From the NCBI GenBank assembly GCA_964598725.1, contig CAZRCW010000002.1:124001-188000 (forward strand): a stretch of 64,000 bases of DNA, written 5' to 3'. The notes under the pieces were generated by a model, which saw only the letters and a list, made by a program, of their open reading frames with translations, was not told the DNA's origin and ran no database searches. Of this stretch, positions 25,887-34,535 are shown one piece after another. Made by a program: the position numbers and the translations under genes. Within the stretch, counting starts at the first letter, position 1. The number at the start of each line of letters is the position of its first letter. The DNA comes from JAGOTP01 sp964598725 (GTDB lineage: Bacteria > Patescibacteriota > Patescibacteriia > 2-12-FULL-60-25).

Positions 25887-27829
25887 GACCGTGGGGTAGT
25901 TGGGTAAGGACAAGCGGTTGCACTCGGAGTCGCGACACCATTCACAAAGCAGCAGTTCGGACGATCAGGCGTTCCGTGACACTCACGGGTTGTAGCATCT
26001 GACGACACCGGGTTGAAACAGTTCTGATAGATATTTTGCACTCCCGAACCAAGTGACGGGTAGTACTCTGGAGAGAAGCGCGCGACCGAAGCGGCGTAGA
26101 CACGGTGATCGATGAGAACGCGACTCGAAGATGCAATCTCTCCAAAACTTACTGGACGACCACCGACCAAGTTCAGCATCCGTGGACGGAACCAGAAGGT
26201 GTCAGATGGCGGTTCGTTGGTTAATAATTTGATATTTCCCGAGTTAACGGTCGAAGCTTGTAAGATGCTGTTGAAATCAGCGCTCGGCAACTGATCAACC
26301 GGGATCAATCCGGTTTCCGGCGATGGCGTGAAGCCACGCACAAACGGAGGCGTACGATCTGGATCAGTCAATGTGCTAAACGCATACGAGTAGGTATCCG
26401 CTGTTGAAGTTGGGGTACGACCAGCAACCGGACCTTCAGCCACACCGTTTCCGTTTCCGTCCAGCGAGTTGCTCGCCGAGTCGACCAAACCGTCGTATAG
26501 ACCGGAAACAATTGCCGCCTGCGGGCCATTCCCGTCGAGCGACGCTGCTTTTGCATCCACTCGAATCGCTGCATCCGAAGGCAGGCAGAAAATCTGGCGA
26601 CCACAGGTATTCACGCCACAGGCCAAATTCGTGACGAACTCAACCGTTGAATAGGCGTTCGACATTTTAAATTCTCCCGCTGGACGACCGGTTGCTCCAC
26701 CGGCGAGCGGACGCGCCGAGACCTCGATGTTGTTGAAGCCGGCTCCCCCGTCAGCAACTAAGCCGGCGGCACTGGTTGGATCCATGGCTTCGTCGAAGTT
26801 TATCTGCACCACAATGTTTGGAGCATACCGACCGCCCGCCATTGGAATAGCACTTAACACCTTTGGCGGTGTCAGATCTGCGACCGTAGAAACCTGGAAG
26901 GCCCAACGATAGCCCGCCGAGAAGCGACCACCGAATGCAGCTTGACCATTCTCCAAACGAACCCCGCTCGAACCACCGGCGATTTCGACCGTGTAGTCCT
27001 GATTTTCGGTTGAACTACCAAGATAAGCCACCGGGCGCATCACGAACGTCTGGCGATCCGGCGTGAAACGAACGCGTACCTGATCGGTCGTAAGTGGACG
27101 CGTGCGACCTTCGGCGGTGCGATAGATACGGATATTGTCCGTGTTCAGCCCAATATTCGTTGAAGTTCCAACGTCATCCAGCACATTTTCCGGCGTGCCG
27201 TTGTCGTTATAATTCTTTACAAAGGAATCGATCTTGATCGGTTGCGCGAACGTGATCATGATCGCGGTATTGCGAGGAACAAGGCGGGCGCCCGGCATTG
27301 GGAAGACATCACGCACCACGTTCCCAAGCGAACTGGAGCGGTCTGGAAAGCCTGACAAACCAAGATCGTTAGCGGTTGTATTTCCAAAGAATCCATCCCC
27401 CGTCGCTACCCCACCCAGTTGGCGCATGATAAAGCTCACGATCGCAAACGAGGACACCAAAATCACCATGCCGATGATGGCGTTCCGAATCGTGTTACGT
27501 GCTTCGTCAACTTTTTTTGTATCGCCTCCAGCACTCATCCACAAATATCCAGCGTATAAAATGTAACCCAACATGATGACCCCAAGGAACCCGAATACAA
27601 CATTGATAATCCGACCGATGAGCGTGATCAGATCAACTGAACCATCAACGCCGGCTGCTGTAGCAGCTGTATCGACTGGGGCCGTGTCTAAGGCAGATTG
27701 CGCTCGGACGCCCACGGGCAACGTCCAACTAAGCGCGAGCACGAACACAGCCGCCAACAACACTCGCGACGAAATTCGTGCGAGCGCTGATATGGCGGCT
27801 GTGGCGCTCCTGCGACCTTTCTCAAGCAT
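25883..27829 (-). CDS. Surface protein with VirB2-like N-terminus and Big_5 domains
   Basis: A 648-residue paralogue in layout of the giant protein downstream. It has a signal peptide (about 1-43, ending VRAQ) and two hydrophobic helices (about 70-98 and 117-138) around AGGDTKKVDEARNTIRNAI, then SbsA-type Ig-like domains (VFPMPGARLVPRNTAIMITF and VLSAIPMAGGRYAPNIVVQI). Its last 45 residues hold five cysteines (NCFNP, TRECHG, NCCFVN, TACPYP). It is coupled to the giant gene by a four-base overlap. The shared N-terminus suggests that both proteins sit in, or assemble through, the same membrane scaffold. Confidence 0.82.
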   Translation of the reverse strand: MLEKGRRSATAAISALARISSRVLLAAVFVLALSWTLPVGVRAQSALDTAPVDTAATAAGVDGSVDLITLIGRIINVVFGFLGVIMLGYILYAGYLWMSAGGDTKKVDEARNTIRNAIIGMVILVSSFAIVSFIMRQLGGVATGDGFFGNTTANDLGLSGFPDRSSSLGNVVRDVFPMPGARLVPRNTAIMITFAQPIKIDSFVKNYNDNGTPENVLDDVGTSTNIGLNTDNIRIYRTAEGRTRPLTTDQVRVRFTPDRQTFVMRPVAYLGSSTENQDYTVEIAGGSSGVRLENGQAAFGGRFSAGYRWAFQVSTVADLTPPKVLSAIPMAGGRYAPNIVVQINFDEAMDPTSAAGLVADGGAGFNNIEVSARPLAGGATGRPAGEFKMSNAYSTVEFVTNLACGVNTCGRQIFCLPSDAAIRVDAKAASLDGNGPQAAIVSGLYDGLVDSASNSLDGNGNGVAEGPVAGRTPTSTADTYSYAFSTLTDPDRTPPFVRGFTPSPETGLIPVDQLPSADFNSILQASTVNSGNIKLLTNEPPSDTFWFRPRMLNLVGGRPVSFGEIASSSRVLIDHRVYAASVARFSPEYYPSLGSGVQNIYQNCFNPVSSDATTRECHGTPDRPNCCFVNGVATPSATACPYPTTPRS

Positions 27830-27887
27830 GGGAAAGAAAGATGTAGGGATTCAAAGGGGCACAAGTTTCTAAAGTGAAATTGGTGTC

Positions 27888-28325
27888 CTACTGCTGGAAG
27901 AAGCTTTCGACGAGTGGACGAACGTCCTTCGCATCAGCTCTTCCGTTCACGGCCTTCATCGCCACACCCATCGCCCGACCGACTTCCTTGATCTCAGACG
28001 CGGCGAGCGCCTCATGGACGATCGTGCGTAATTCTTCAGAAGAAAGAGGTGGGGGCAGGTATTTGGCGATCAAGTCGATCTCTGTCTGTTGACGTTCGAT
28101 CAAATCTTGACGACCGGCAGACGAGAAATCGGTAATCGCATCCTGGTACTGCTTGATCATCGTCCGGAGCACTTGCTCCGTCTCTGCCTGATCAGGCGCG
28201 TGACCAAGATCAATCTGCTTGTTTTTCAAAGAGGTACGGACCAAGCGAAGAACCGACAGAGCCAGTTCATCTTTGGTTTTCATCGCCTCCTTGAAGTCAG
28301 CATCGATTTGCTCAAGGGTAGTCAT
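27888..28325 (-). CDS. GatB/YqeY family protein
   Basis: A 145-residue helical protein of the YqeY family, related to the C-terminal tRNA-binding domain of GatB. It may act with tRNA or amidotransferases, but its role is not settled. Typical segments are LRLVRTSLKNKQID, QTEIDLIAKYLPPPLS and VGRAMGVAMKAVNGRADAKDVRPLV. It follows rpsU by six bases, a very common pairing, and precedes the surface-protein genes by 58 bases. Confidence 0.92.
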   Translation of the reverse strand: MTTLEQIDADFKEAMKTKDELALSVLRLVRTSLKNKQIDLGHAPDQAETEQVLRTMIKQYQDAITDFSSAGRQDLIERQQTEIDLIAKYLPPPLSSEELRTIVHEALAASEIKEVGRAMGVAMKAVNGRADAKDVRPLVESFFQQ

Positions 28326-28331
28326 CGTCGT

Positions 28332-28580
28332 TTACGATTTACGGTGTGAAGGACGTCGGGCGTCCTCTTGGACCTGTCCGGTCTTTACGAGGTACTCGAG
28401 TTTGCTGCGCTTCGTTACACGATACAGCGCACTCTCACGGCGACGGTTTTCGTTAACAGCTTTCGCATGGAAGCGACGGCGCTTTACTTCGATATTCTTG
28501 CCACTTTCCTGATGACGACGCTGAAAACGACGCAACAAGGCGTCAAACGCTTCGCCTTTCTTACGCTTTACTTCGGCCAT
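28332..28580 (-). CDS. rpsU: Ribosomal protein bS21
   Basis: A small basic ribosomal protein of 82 residues. The family core is clear: AFDALLRRFQRRHQESG followed by RRRFHAKAVNENRRRESALYR. The C-terminus is longer than in E. coli, as often in this part of the bacterial tree. A strong AAAGGAG precedes the ATG. It is the first gene of the long minus-strand run and has a good promoter 60-90 bases upstream. Confidence 0.93.
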   Translation of the reverse strand: MAEVKRKKGEAFDALLRRFQRRHQESGKNIEVKRRRFHAKAVNENRRRESALYRVTKRSKLEYLVKTGQVQEDARRPSHRKS

Positions 28581-28642
28581 AAGACACGCTCCTTTCTATT
28601 AGAGGATCACCGGGGCTAAATCACCCCCTGATGTCGAGAGGT

Positions 28643-28671
28643 ATCCTACGTGAAACGAATCCCTTCGTCAA
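28643..28671 (-). promoter_or_regulatory. Promoter of rpsU and the run to ftsZ-pyk
   Basis: Minus strand: TTGACG (28671-28666), a 17-base spacer, TAGGAT (28648-28643). No other gene starts between it and rpsU. Downstream gaps are small, so transcripts from here may reach the surface-protein genes and perhaps division genes. Confidence 0.6.
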
Positions 28672-28685
28672 CGACCGTCTGTTTA

Positions 28686-28715
28686 CAAAAAATCCCTCAA
28701 GTGAGGGATTTTTTG
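28686..28715 (-). terminator. Bidirectional terminator of hisS
   Basis: AATCCCTC (28691-28698) pairs with GAGGGATT (28703-28710) with A and T runs on both sides. It lies 10-40 bases after the hisS stop and just upstream of the rpsU promoter, so it separates the two transcripts. Confidence 0.85.
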
Positions 28716-28724
28716 ATGTTTCAA

Positions 28725-30191
28725 CTAGGCCTTCTCTTCTGGCTTAGCCTCGGTTTTAGTCTCGTCCGCATCCGCATCCTCGGCCGCCTTTTCTTCGGCT
28801 TTTTTGGCCTGGAGTTCTAGGTTAGCGGCTAATTTCTTCCGCATTTCATGGACCGCCTTCTTGGCATCAAAGACTTCCTGGGTGCCCGAGTCCATATCAC
28901 GGACCAATACTGTGCCGTCCAAAACCTCTTTTTGACCCAAAAGCAGGGTATAGCGAGCGCCGCGACGGTTCGCTGTTTCCATCTGGGACTTGAGGGATGT
29001 TTTAGCAAAGGACTCTCCGACAGCGATGCCGGCCTGGCGGAACTCTTCGAACAGGGCCAAAGCGCGCTTTTTTCCCATCTCGCCCAACTGGGCGATGAAA
29101 ACATCGGCGTGTCGTACCTGGCTTGCGAGACTTGGATCAAGTTCCTTCAAGCGTGAAGCGATGCGATCAAGGCCAAGGGCAAAACCCGCGGCTGGAGTCG
29201 GACGACCACCGAGCTGCTCGACCAAATCATCGTAACGGCCGCCACCACCAAGAGCGGACTGGGCCAATTCCTGATCATCGCTCGTGGCATACCACTCGAA
29301 GACGGTCTTGGTGTAGTAATCGAGACCACGGACCAAGTAAGGATCGAGCTCGTAAGGGACACCGACCTCGTCTAAGTACTCAAGAACACGCATGAAATGT
29401 GCCTTGGACTCTTCGTCCAACCAGTCAACAATCTGAGGCGCTTCTGCCTTCAGCTCCTTCATGTGCTCTTCTTTGGAGTCGAGCAAACGCAATGGATTCT
29501 TAAGCAAACGCTTTTTATCTTCTTCGGTCAGCACGTTGCGCTTGGAGCGGAAAAAAGCGACCAAGGCATTCTTATAATTGGTACGGGATTCTGGCGAGCC
29601 GAGCGAGTTGATCTTCACAACCGGATCAAGACCCAGCTCTTTCAAGATCGCATGTGAAATCACGATGAGCTGAGCATCGACAACCGCGTCTGCCTCACCC
29701 AAGCATTCGAAGCCGACCTGGAAGTGCTGGCGATAGCGACCCGCCTGAGGCCGTTCGTAACGGAACATCGGGCCGGTGTACCAAAGACGAACTGGCTGTG
29801 GCAGGTTCAACATGCCGTGCTGAATGTAGGCGCGGACGGCCGAAGCGGTTCCTTCTGGACGGAGTGCGATGTGTTCACCGCCCTGGGTTTCCCAGCTGAA
29901 CATCTCTTTTTCAACGATGTCGGTCACTTTTCCAACGCCACGCACGAAGAGCGACTGCTCCTCGATTAATGGGGTGTCAATTCGATCGAAGGCGTAGGCA
30001 GCCGAGACGCGTTCGATTGCTTCGTGAATCTTTTTCCAGTATGGCTGATCGGCTGGCAATAAATCACGCATCCCACGCACCAAAGAAACGGCCTGAGCCG
30101 CCTTCTTAGCTGGTGTTGCGTCCGCCTTTGGAGCGGCGTCAGGAGTCTTCTTCAAGGAGTCTGATTTCGACTTAGGGGCGACAGTTGGCAT
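28725..30191 (-). CDS. hisS: Histidine-tRNA ligase
   Basis: Class II synthetase charging tRNA-His. Motif 1 region IDTPLIEEQSLFVRG, motif 2 GPMFRYERPQAGRYRQ and motif 3 AAGFALGLDRI are present, as is LVRGLDYYTKTVFEW. The anticodon-binding domain starts near 385. The ATG at 30191 gives a Lys/Ala/Pro-rich extension of about 35 residues before VRGMRDLLP. The C-terminus is a Lys/Glu/Ala-rich charged tail of about 40 residues. Both tails are unusual for the family. There is no Shine-Dalgarno sequence at the start. It is the last gene of the eno-miaA-EVE-lepB-hisS group. Confidence 0.96.
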   Translation of the reverse strand: MPTVAPKSKSDSLKKTPDAAPKADATPAKKAAQAVSLVRGMRDLLPADQPYWKKIHEAIERVSAAYAFDRIDTPLIEEQSLFVRGVGKVTDIVEKEMFSWETQGGEHIALRPEGTASAVRAYIQHGMLNLPQPVRLWYTGPMFRYERPQAGRYRQHFQVGFECLGEADAVVDAQLIVISHAILKELGLDPVVKINSLGSPESRTNYKNALVAFFRSKRNVLTEEDKKRLLKNPLRLLDSKEEHMKELKAEAPQIVDWLDEESKAHFMRVLEYLDEVGVPYELDPYLVRGLDYYTKTVFEWYATSDDQELAQSALGGGGRYDDLVEQLGGRPTPAAGFALGLDRIASRLKELDPSLASQVRHADVFIAQLGEMGKKRALALFEEFRQAGIAVGESFAKTSLKSQMETANRRGARYTLLLGQKEVLDGTVLVRDMDSGTQEVFDAKKAVHEMRKKLAANLELQAKKAEEKAAEDADADETKTEAKPEEKA

Positions 30192-30236
30192 AACAAAAGA
30201 GGAGAGCGTCAATAAAGATGTCTGAGAATAGCCAGA

Positions 30237-30878
30237 TTAGGGCGTGGTTGTCGAGGCGGTGTTGGCGCTTGGGGCTGGGTAACTGAAGGAAGTGAAGAGC
30301 TTCCAACGATCCACCGGATAGCCACGGAGCGCTACCCGACCGATCAATAAGTCACGTTTGACTGGACCAAAGATCCGGGAATCCAAGCTATCTGGACGAT
30401 TATCTCCCATCAGATAGTACTCATCCTCCTTTAATTGGACGATCTGGCGGCTACTCGTGAAGACGCCATCGATGTAGCTCGTTTCATCCAAGAAGAACCC
30501 ATTTGGTTGCTCTTTGTTGTAGATGCGGACTTTTCCATCAACAATCTCCACCGTTTCTCCCGGCAAACCGATTACGCGCTTGATGAAGAACTGTTTTTCA
30601 TCCTTCGGATATTTGAAGACGACGATATCGCCGCGTTTTGGATCGTTCAGACGATAGCTGAGCTCATCGATGATCAGATACTCATGATCAAAGAAGTTTG
30701 GTTCCATGCTCGCACCCTTCACGTAGAACGGCTGGATCAAGAAGTAGCGGACCGGAATAATGATCACGAGCGAAATGGCCAAGATCTGAAGCAACTCAAG
30801 CACGAATTTGACCGTCGAGCGACGGTCGCGCGGTGGCTCAGACACCGGCAATGAGTTTTTGGTAGAAGGAAGATCCAT
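30237..30878 (-). CDS. lepB: Signal peptidase I
   Basis: Membrane serine/lysine protease that removes signal peptides from exported proteins. There is one transmembrane helix (about residues 26-46). Catalytic Ser57 lies in KGASMEP and catalytic Lys100 in FIKRVIGLPGE. The box YYLMGDNRPDSLDSR follows. The length of 213 residues is normal. It is placed between an EVE protein and hisS with short gaps. It is the likely processing enzyme for the signal-peptide proteins of this window. Confidence 0.96.
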   Translation of the reverse strand: MDLPSTKNSLPVSEPPRDRRSTVKFVLELLQILAISLVIIIPVRYFLIQPFYVKGASMEPNFFDHEYLIIDELSYRLNDPKRGDIVVFKYPKDEKQFFIKRVIGLPGETVEIVDGKVRIYNKEQPNGFFLDETSYIDGVFTSSRQIVQLKEDEYYLMGDNRPDSLDSRIFGPVKRDLLIGRVALRGYPVDRWKLFTSFSYPAPSANTASTTTP

Positions 30879-30890
30879 AAAAAGAGTGTA

Positions 30891-31307
30891 TCAGGTGAGG
30901 CTTGTTTTCGTATACTTGAGGAGCGCATTCCATTCGGCGGCGGTCACCGGCTGGACGGATAGACGGGAATTGGTCACAAGCACCATTGTACCGAGGCCGG
31001 GGGTATTCTTGATTTCATCCAGGTTGATCGTTCGTCCACAGGCGGTGCGGGCCTGAATCCGGACTGAAACCCAATCCCCTTCTTCAGCCGTCGAATCTGG
31101 TTTAGCCGGCTCAAGAATCTCAGCCACTCCGACAATCTCTTTGTCATCCTGACTATGGTAGACGAAGGCCAGATCGCCTTTTTTCATCAACCGAAGGTTA
31201 TTTCGTGCCTGGAAGTTCCGGATGCCGGTCCAGTCGGTTTCTTTGTCTTTGACCAGATCTTGCCAAGAATAGGTATCTGGATCGCTTTTTAAAAGCCAAT
31301 AGGCCAT
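30891..31307 (-). CDS. EVE domain protein
   Basis: A 138-residue protein of the EVE fold, a PUA-like module thought to bind modified bases in DNA or RNA. It starts MAYWLLKSDPDTYSWQDL and has DWTGIRNFQARNNLR, MKKGDLAFVYHS and VGVAEILEPAKPDS, as in the thymocyte nuclear protein 1 family. It lies 12 bases before lepB. Its target in this organism is unknown. Confidence 0.9.
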   Translation of the reverse strand: MAYWLLKSDPDTYSWQDLVKDKETDWTGIRNFQARNNLRLMKKGDLAFVYHSQDDKEIVGVAEILEPAKPDSTAEEGDWVSVRIQARTACGRTINLDEIKNTPGLGTMVLVTNSRLSVQPVTAAEWNALLKYTKTSLT

Positions 31308-31391
31308 AGATCTAAAGACGATAGCATAGTTCTAAAAAAGATCGAACTTTAGCCTATTCACGACCGTTGCATTGGAAAAGAATAGATTATT

Positions 31392-32285
31392 TCAAATTAT
31401 CGATTGCAGGCATTCAATCGCCTGTTCGTTTGAAGCAAACCAGCGGATACGCTGATCCCGTTTGAACCACGTCAACTGGCGTTTGGCATACTGCCAGGTT
31501 GCGAAGCGGATACGCTCAACCGCCTCAGCTAATTCCAGTTCTCCCCGCAAGACGTTCGCCAATTCGCTGTAGCCAATAGAACTCATCGCGGGCACATCTA
31601 AAGAGATGCCTGTGTCTATAAGCTGTTTTACCTCCGCTTGCCACCCGCGCTTCACCATTTGGTCGATAGACGTATTGATACGCAGACGAAGTTCGTCTGG
31701 TGTTCGTTGCAAACCAATCTGTATCGCCTCAACCAATGGCTCACCTTGCCGGCGCTGTTCTTTCAATGACTTACCGGTCGTCAGAACAACTTCTAATGCA
31801 CGTTCAACACGACGACGATTTTTCAAATCAACCCAAGTTGCCGCTTCAGGATCTTCTGTCTGTAATTGACGAACCAATGCTTCTAACGAAGCTGCTTGAA
31901 ACGTCTCTCGCAGTTCCAGCTGCGGTGGAACGGCCGGTGGCTCGTAGTTATCGATCAAAGCTTGAAGATACAAACCCGTACCGCCAACCAGGATCGGGAG
32001 CTTGCCACGCGCAACGATCTCTCGAACGCAACTCAGCGCGGCCGCTTTCCATTCCGTGACGGTGTATGTTTGTTCTGGCTCAAGGATGCCAAACAGGTGA
32101 TGTGGAATCCCCTGTTGTTCTGCCTGCGTTGGTTGTCCTGTTCCAATCACGAAACCTTTATATAGTTGTCTCGCATCCGTATTGATTATTTCTCCATTGA
32201 ACTTTTGGGCAATTTCAAGACCCAGCGCCGTCTTGCCAGACGAGGTTGGACCAACGATGCACAGAATACGCGGAAGACCAGGCAC
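31392..32285 (-). CDS. miaA: tRNA dimethylallyltransferase
   Basis: Adds a dimethylallyl group to A37 of tRNAs that read UNN codons. The P-loop is VGPTSSGKTAL, followed by NTDARQLYKGF, VGGTGLYLQALID and NRRRVERALEV. I chose GTG 32285 because it leaves the usual short stretch before the P-loop. A TTG at 32321 would overlap eno by 23 bases; neither has a clear Shine-Dalgarno sequence. The C-terminal part is short (total about 297 residues) but complete. It lies in the group started by eno. Confidence 0.93.
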   Translation of the reverse strand: MPGLPRILCIVGPTSSGKTALGLEIAQKFNGEIINTDARQLYKGFVIGTGQPTQAEQQGIPHHLFGILEPEQTYTVTEWKAAALSCVREIVARGKLPILVGGTGLYLQALIDNYEPPAVPPQLELRETFQAASLEALVRQLQTEDPEAATWVDLKNRRRVERALEVVLTTGKSLKEQRRQGEPLVEAIQIGLQRTPDELRLRINTSIDQMVKRGWQAEVKQLIDTGISLDVPAMSSIGYSELANVLRGELELAEAVERIRFATWQYAKRQLTWFKRDQRIRWFASNEQAIECLQSII

Positions 32286-32298
32286 GTGGCTGACAGTA

Positions 32299-33567
32299 TC
32301 AGCCCTTAAGCTCTTGTTCAATCTCCATCAAACGGTTGTACTTTTCGACGCGCTCAGAGCGTGACAGTGAGCCGGTTTTAATATATTCCGATCCACAGGC
32401 AACGGCGAGGTCAGCAATGGTCGTATCTGACGTTTCACCCGAGCGATGCGAGATGGAGATTGCGAAGCCGTTTTGGTGCGCGAGCAGAATCGCATCGACC
32501 GTTTCGGTCAGTGTTCCAATCTGGTTCGGCTTGATCAAAATCGCATTGGCCGCCTTTTCATCTATTCCGCGTTGCAAACGCTCAACATTCGTCACAAAGA
32601 AGTCGTCCCCAACGACGCGCACACCTTGCTTCTTGAAGAGTGGGAGCGTCGTCGACCACGCCTGCCAGTCATCTTCAGCGAATGGATCTTCGATCGATTC
32701 AAAATACGGAAAAGCATCCAACATCTTTTCATACTTCTGCATCAATTGCGCTGCTGTGTATTCTGCTCCTTCAGCTCTAAAGATATACTTTTTCTTTTTT
32801 GCATCATACATTTCAGAACTCGCGACATCCATCGCGAGGCCGATATCCTTGCCTGGCTTGTAACCCGCTTTTTTGATCGCTTCGACAAGGTACTCCAACC
32901 CTTCATTCACGTTCGCTACATGAGGCGCAAAACCACCCTCATCCCCTACCGTCGTGATGTATTTATCCGCTTTGAGTAATCCCTTAAGAACATGAAAGAC
33001 TTCCGCGCCAGCCCGGATACGTTCTGAAAACTTCTTTTGTTTTGGGACGATCATGCACTCCTGCACATCGGCCGCCCAATCCGCATGAGCACCACCGTTC
33101 AACACATTCATCGTCGCAATTGGCAACGATGCTTCATGCACGAACGAGAACGTCTTACGTAACGATTGCCAGAGCGGCAAACGGCGATGTAACGCACTCG
33201 CCTGAGCGCATGCCAACGACACAGCGAGCAATGCATTCGCCCCCAAGCTCTTTTTACTCGCCGTTCCATCCAATTCGATCATCACATGATCGATATCCTG
33301 CTGACGACTGGCATCGATCCCTTTCAAAACCGGTGCGATAATCTCGTTAATGTTTTTTACTGCCTTCAATACACCTTTTCCAGCATAACGTTTCCCGCCA
33401 TCACGTAACTCTAAGGCTTCGTGACTTCCGGTTGAAGCGCCGGATGGGACCTTCGCTTCAGCAGATGCGCCTGAACGTAAAGTAACACGACACGCGACTG
33501 TCGGATTTCCACGAGAGTCGAGCACTTCACGCGCAAAGATGTGATGGATTTTGTGACCTCCAAACAT
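32299..33567 (-). CDS. eno: Enolase
   Basis: Converts 2-phosphoglycerate to phosphoenolpyruvate. The ATG at 33567 gives MFGGHKIHHIFAREVLDSRGNPTV; the open frame extends 44 codons upstream with a hydrophobic, non-family stretch. Conserved segments are GASTGSHEALELRDG, GGAHADWAADVQE, VGDEGGFAPHV, ESIEDPFAEDDW, LIKPNQIGTLTET and SHRSGETSDT, so the Mg-binding and catalytic Lys regions are all there. It is about 422 residues. It is probably the first gene of the group to hisS. Confidence 0.97.
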   Translation of the reverse strand: MFGGHKIHHIFAREVLDSRGNPTVACRVTLRSGASAEAKVPSGASTGSHEALELRDGGKRYAGKGVLKAVKNINEIIAPVLKGIDASRQQDIDHVMIELDGTASKKSLGANALLAVSLACAQASALHRRLPLWQSLRKTFSFVHEASLPIATMNVLNGGAHADWAADVQECMIVPKQKKFSERIRAGAEVFHVLKGLLKADKYITTVGDEGGFAPHVANVNEGLEYLVEAIKKAGYKPGKDIGLAMDVASSEMYDAKKKKYIFRAEGAEYTAAQLMQKYEKMLDAFPYFESIEDPFAEDDWQAWSTTLPLFKKQGVRVVGDDFFVTNVERLQRGIDEKAANAILIKPNQIGTLTETVDAILLAHQNGFAISISHRSGETSDTTIADLAVACGSEYIKTGSLSRSERVEKYNRLMEIEQELKG

Positions 33568-33598
33568 AGAAAGAAAGAGCGAGAGTAAGACGAGAAAA

Positions 33599-33604
33599 AG
33601 TATA
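33599..33604 (-). promoter_or_regulatory. Probable extended -10 element of eno
   Basis: Minus-strand TATACT preceded by TGC, an extended -10, lies 32 bases before the eno ATG. No convincing -35 hexamer is found at the usual distance. Confidence 0.4.
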
Positions 33605-33640
33605 GCATGAAAAACCGAACTCCTCTCTGAAATGCAGAGC

Positions 33641-33680
33641 GGCGCCCATCGAGAGATTCCTTGTAGGATCGATGGGCGCC
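33641..33680 (-). terminator. Hairpin after the 33740-34312 gene
   Basis: A perfect 12-bp stem: GGCGCCCATCGA (33641-33652) with TCGATGGGCGCC (33669-33680). It sits 60 bases after the stop of the orphan gene and before the eno promoter. No T-run follows, so termination would depend on the stem alone. Confidence 0.5.
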
Positions 33681-33739
33681 GGACGCGGGTGAGGGTCACG
33701 TAGAACGTGACAGCTGTGGGTGAAGGGACGAGTGGTCGC

Positions 33740-34312
33740 TCAGCGCCGGCGGCGTCGCGCGCGGGGGCGCGACAGGTCGGGCTGGACGATGGGAGGCGGC
33801 TCGGGCACGACGTCGCGCCGCATCTGGCCGAGGAGAGGATTCAGCGCGCCGCGCAGGTTGCTGGTCGCCTCCCTCTGCTGTTGCTGCAGGAGGACGAGGC
33901 GCGCGAGCGTGTCCTGCGTGTTGCGACAGACGCCGTCCTCGTTCCAGAGGAGGTGACGACAGTTACAGGGGCAGAAGCGGTTGGACGGATCGCAGAGCGC
34001 GATGCACTGCTCGGTCGTCTGCTCGGCCTGCCGAGGGGCGGTCGGGGCAGCAACGACCGGAGGAGGTGCAGCGGGCGGCGGGGCGGGAACGGGCGCAGGA
34101 GCGGCGGCAACCGGAGCCGCCGGCGACCTGGCCCTGTTCAGAGCACGCATCTCGCGAACCGCCTGGCAGAACTCGGCCTGCGAGATGTTCGGGCACATGC
34201 TGTAGGGCTCTTCGATCTGCATCGGCTGAGCGGCCGGCGCGGGCTGCGCGGAAGCGGGACGAGATACAGAAAGCGTAACCGCCATGAGGGCGGCGAGAAC
34301 CAGGAATCGCAT
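33740..34312 (-). CDS. Orphan secreted protein, Ala/Pro-rich with Cys cluster
   Basis: A 190-residue product. A signal peptide (about 1-22, MRFLVLAALMAVTLSV then SASAQ-like cleavage at ASAQ) is followed by a short region with two Cys (SMCPNISQAEFCQAV). An Ala/Pro linker (about 62-95), a tight cysteine cluster (CIALCDPSNRFCPCNCRH), a Gln-rich helix and a very basic C-terminus ending in five Arg complete it. The cysteines suggest disulfides or metal. Codon use is strongly G/C-rich. It is divergent from 34536-35474. I do not recognise the family. Confidence 0.7.
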   Translation of the reverse strand: MRFLVLAALMAVTLSVSRPASAQPAPAAQPMQIEEPYSMCPNISQAEFCQAVREMRALNRARSPAAPVAAAPAPVPAPPPAAPPPVVAAPTAPRQAEQTTEQCIALCDPSNRFCPCNCRHLLWNEDGVCRNTQDTLARLVLLQQQQREATSNLRGALNPLLGQMRRDVVPEPPPIVQPDLSRPRARRRRR

Positions 34313-34392
34313 CGGAGACCTCTTCTTCTGAGCACAGGTAACCGACCTGGCTCGGGCTTGGGTTGGGAGCGGGAAGAACCAAGGGACCGGCT

Positions 34393-34421
34393 AGGTTTCC
34401 ACAAACAAGCCCTTTTGTCAA
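34393..34421 (-). promoter_or_regulatory. Probable promoter of the 33740-34312 gene
   Basis: Minus strand: TTGACA (34421-34416) continuing AAA as in other cassettes. At the 17-base distance lies AAACCT (34398-34393), a poor -10. The -35 is convincing, the -10 is not. Confidence 0.4.
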
Positions 34422-34438
34422 TAAACTAGCGAGCTATA

Positions 34439-34468
34439 TTGACTTTTTAGGGCAAATACTCGTAAGAT
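34439..34468 (+). promoter_or_regulatory. Promoter of the 34536-35474 gene
   Basis: TTGACT (34439-34444), an 18-base spacer, TAAGAT (34463-34468). It is divergent from, and close to, the -35 box at 34416-34421. Confidence 0.6.
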
Positions 34469-34474
34469 GCCTAG

Positions 34475-34533
34475 TTCCTGAGACTTCGTCTTAAGGAAAC
34501 ACCGCTCTTCTCCCACACACCCCGAAGGAGGGG
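34475..34533 (+). promoter_or_regulatory. Leader hairpins before 34536, one holding the ribosome site
   Basis: Hairpin 1 (34475-34498) pairs TTCCT and AGAC with GTCT and AGGAA around TTC. Hairpin 2 (34520-34533) pairs CCCC with GGGG and has the AGGAGG Shine-Dalgarno sequence in its loop and 3' arm, four bases before the ATG. Confidence 0.55.
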
Positions 34534-34535
34534 CC

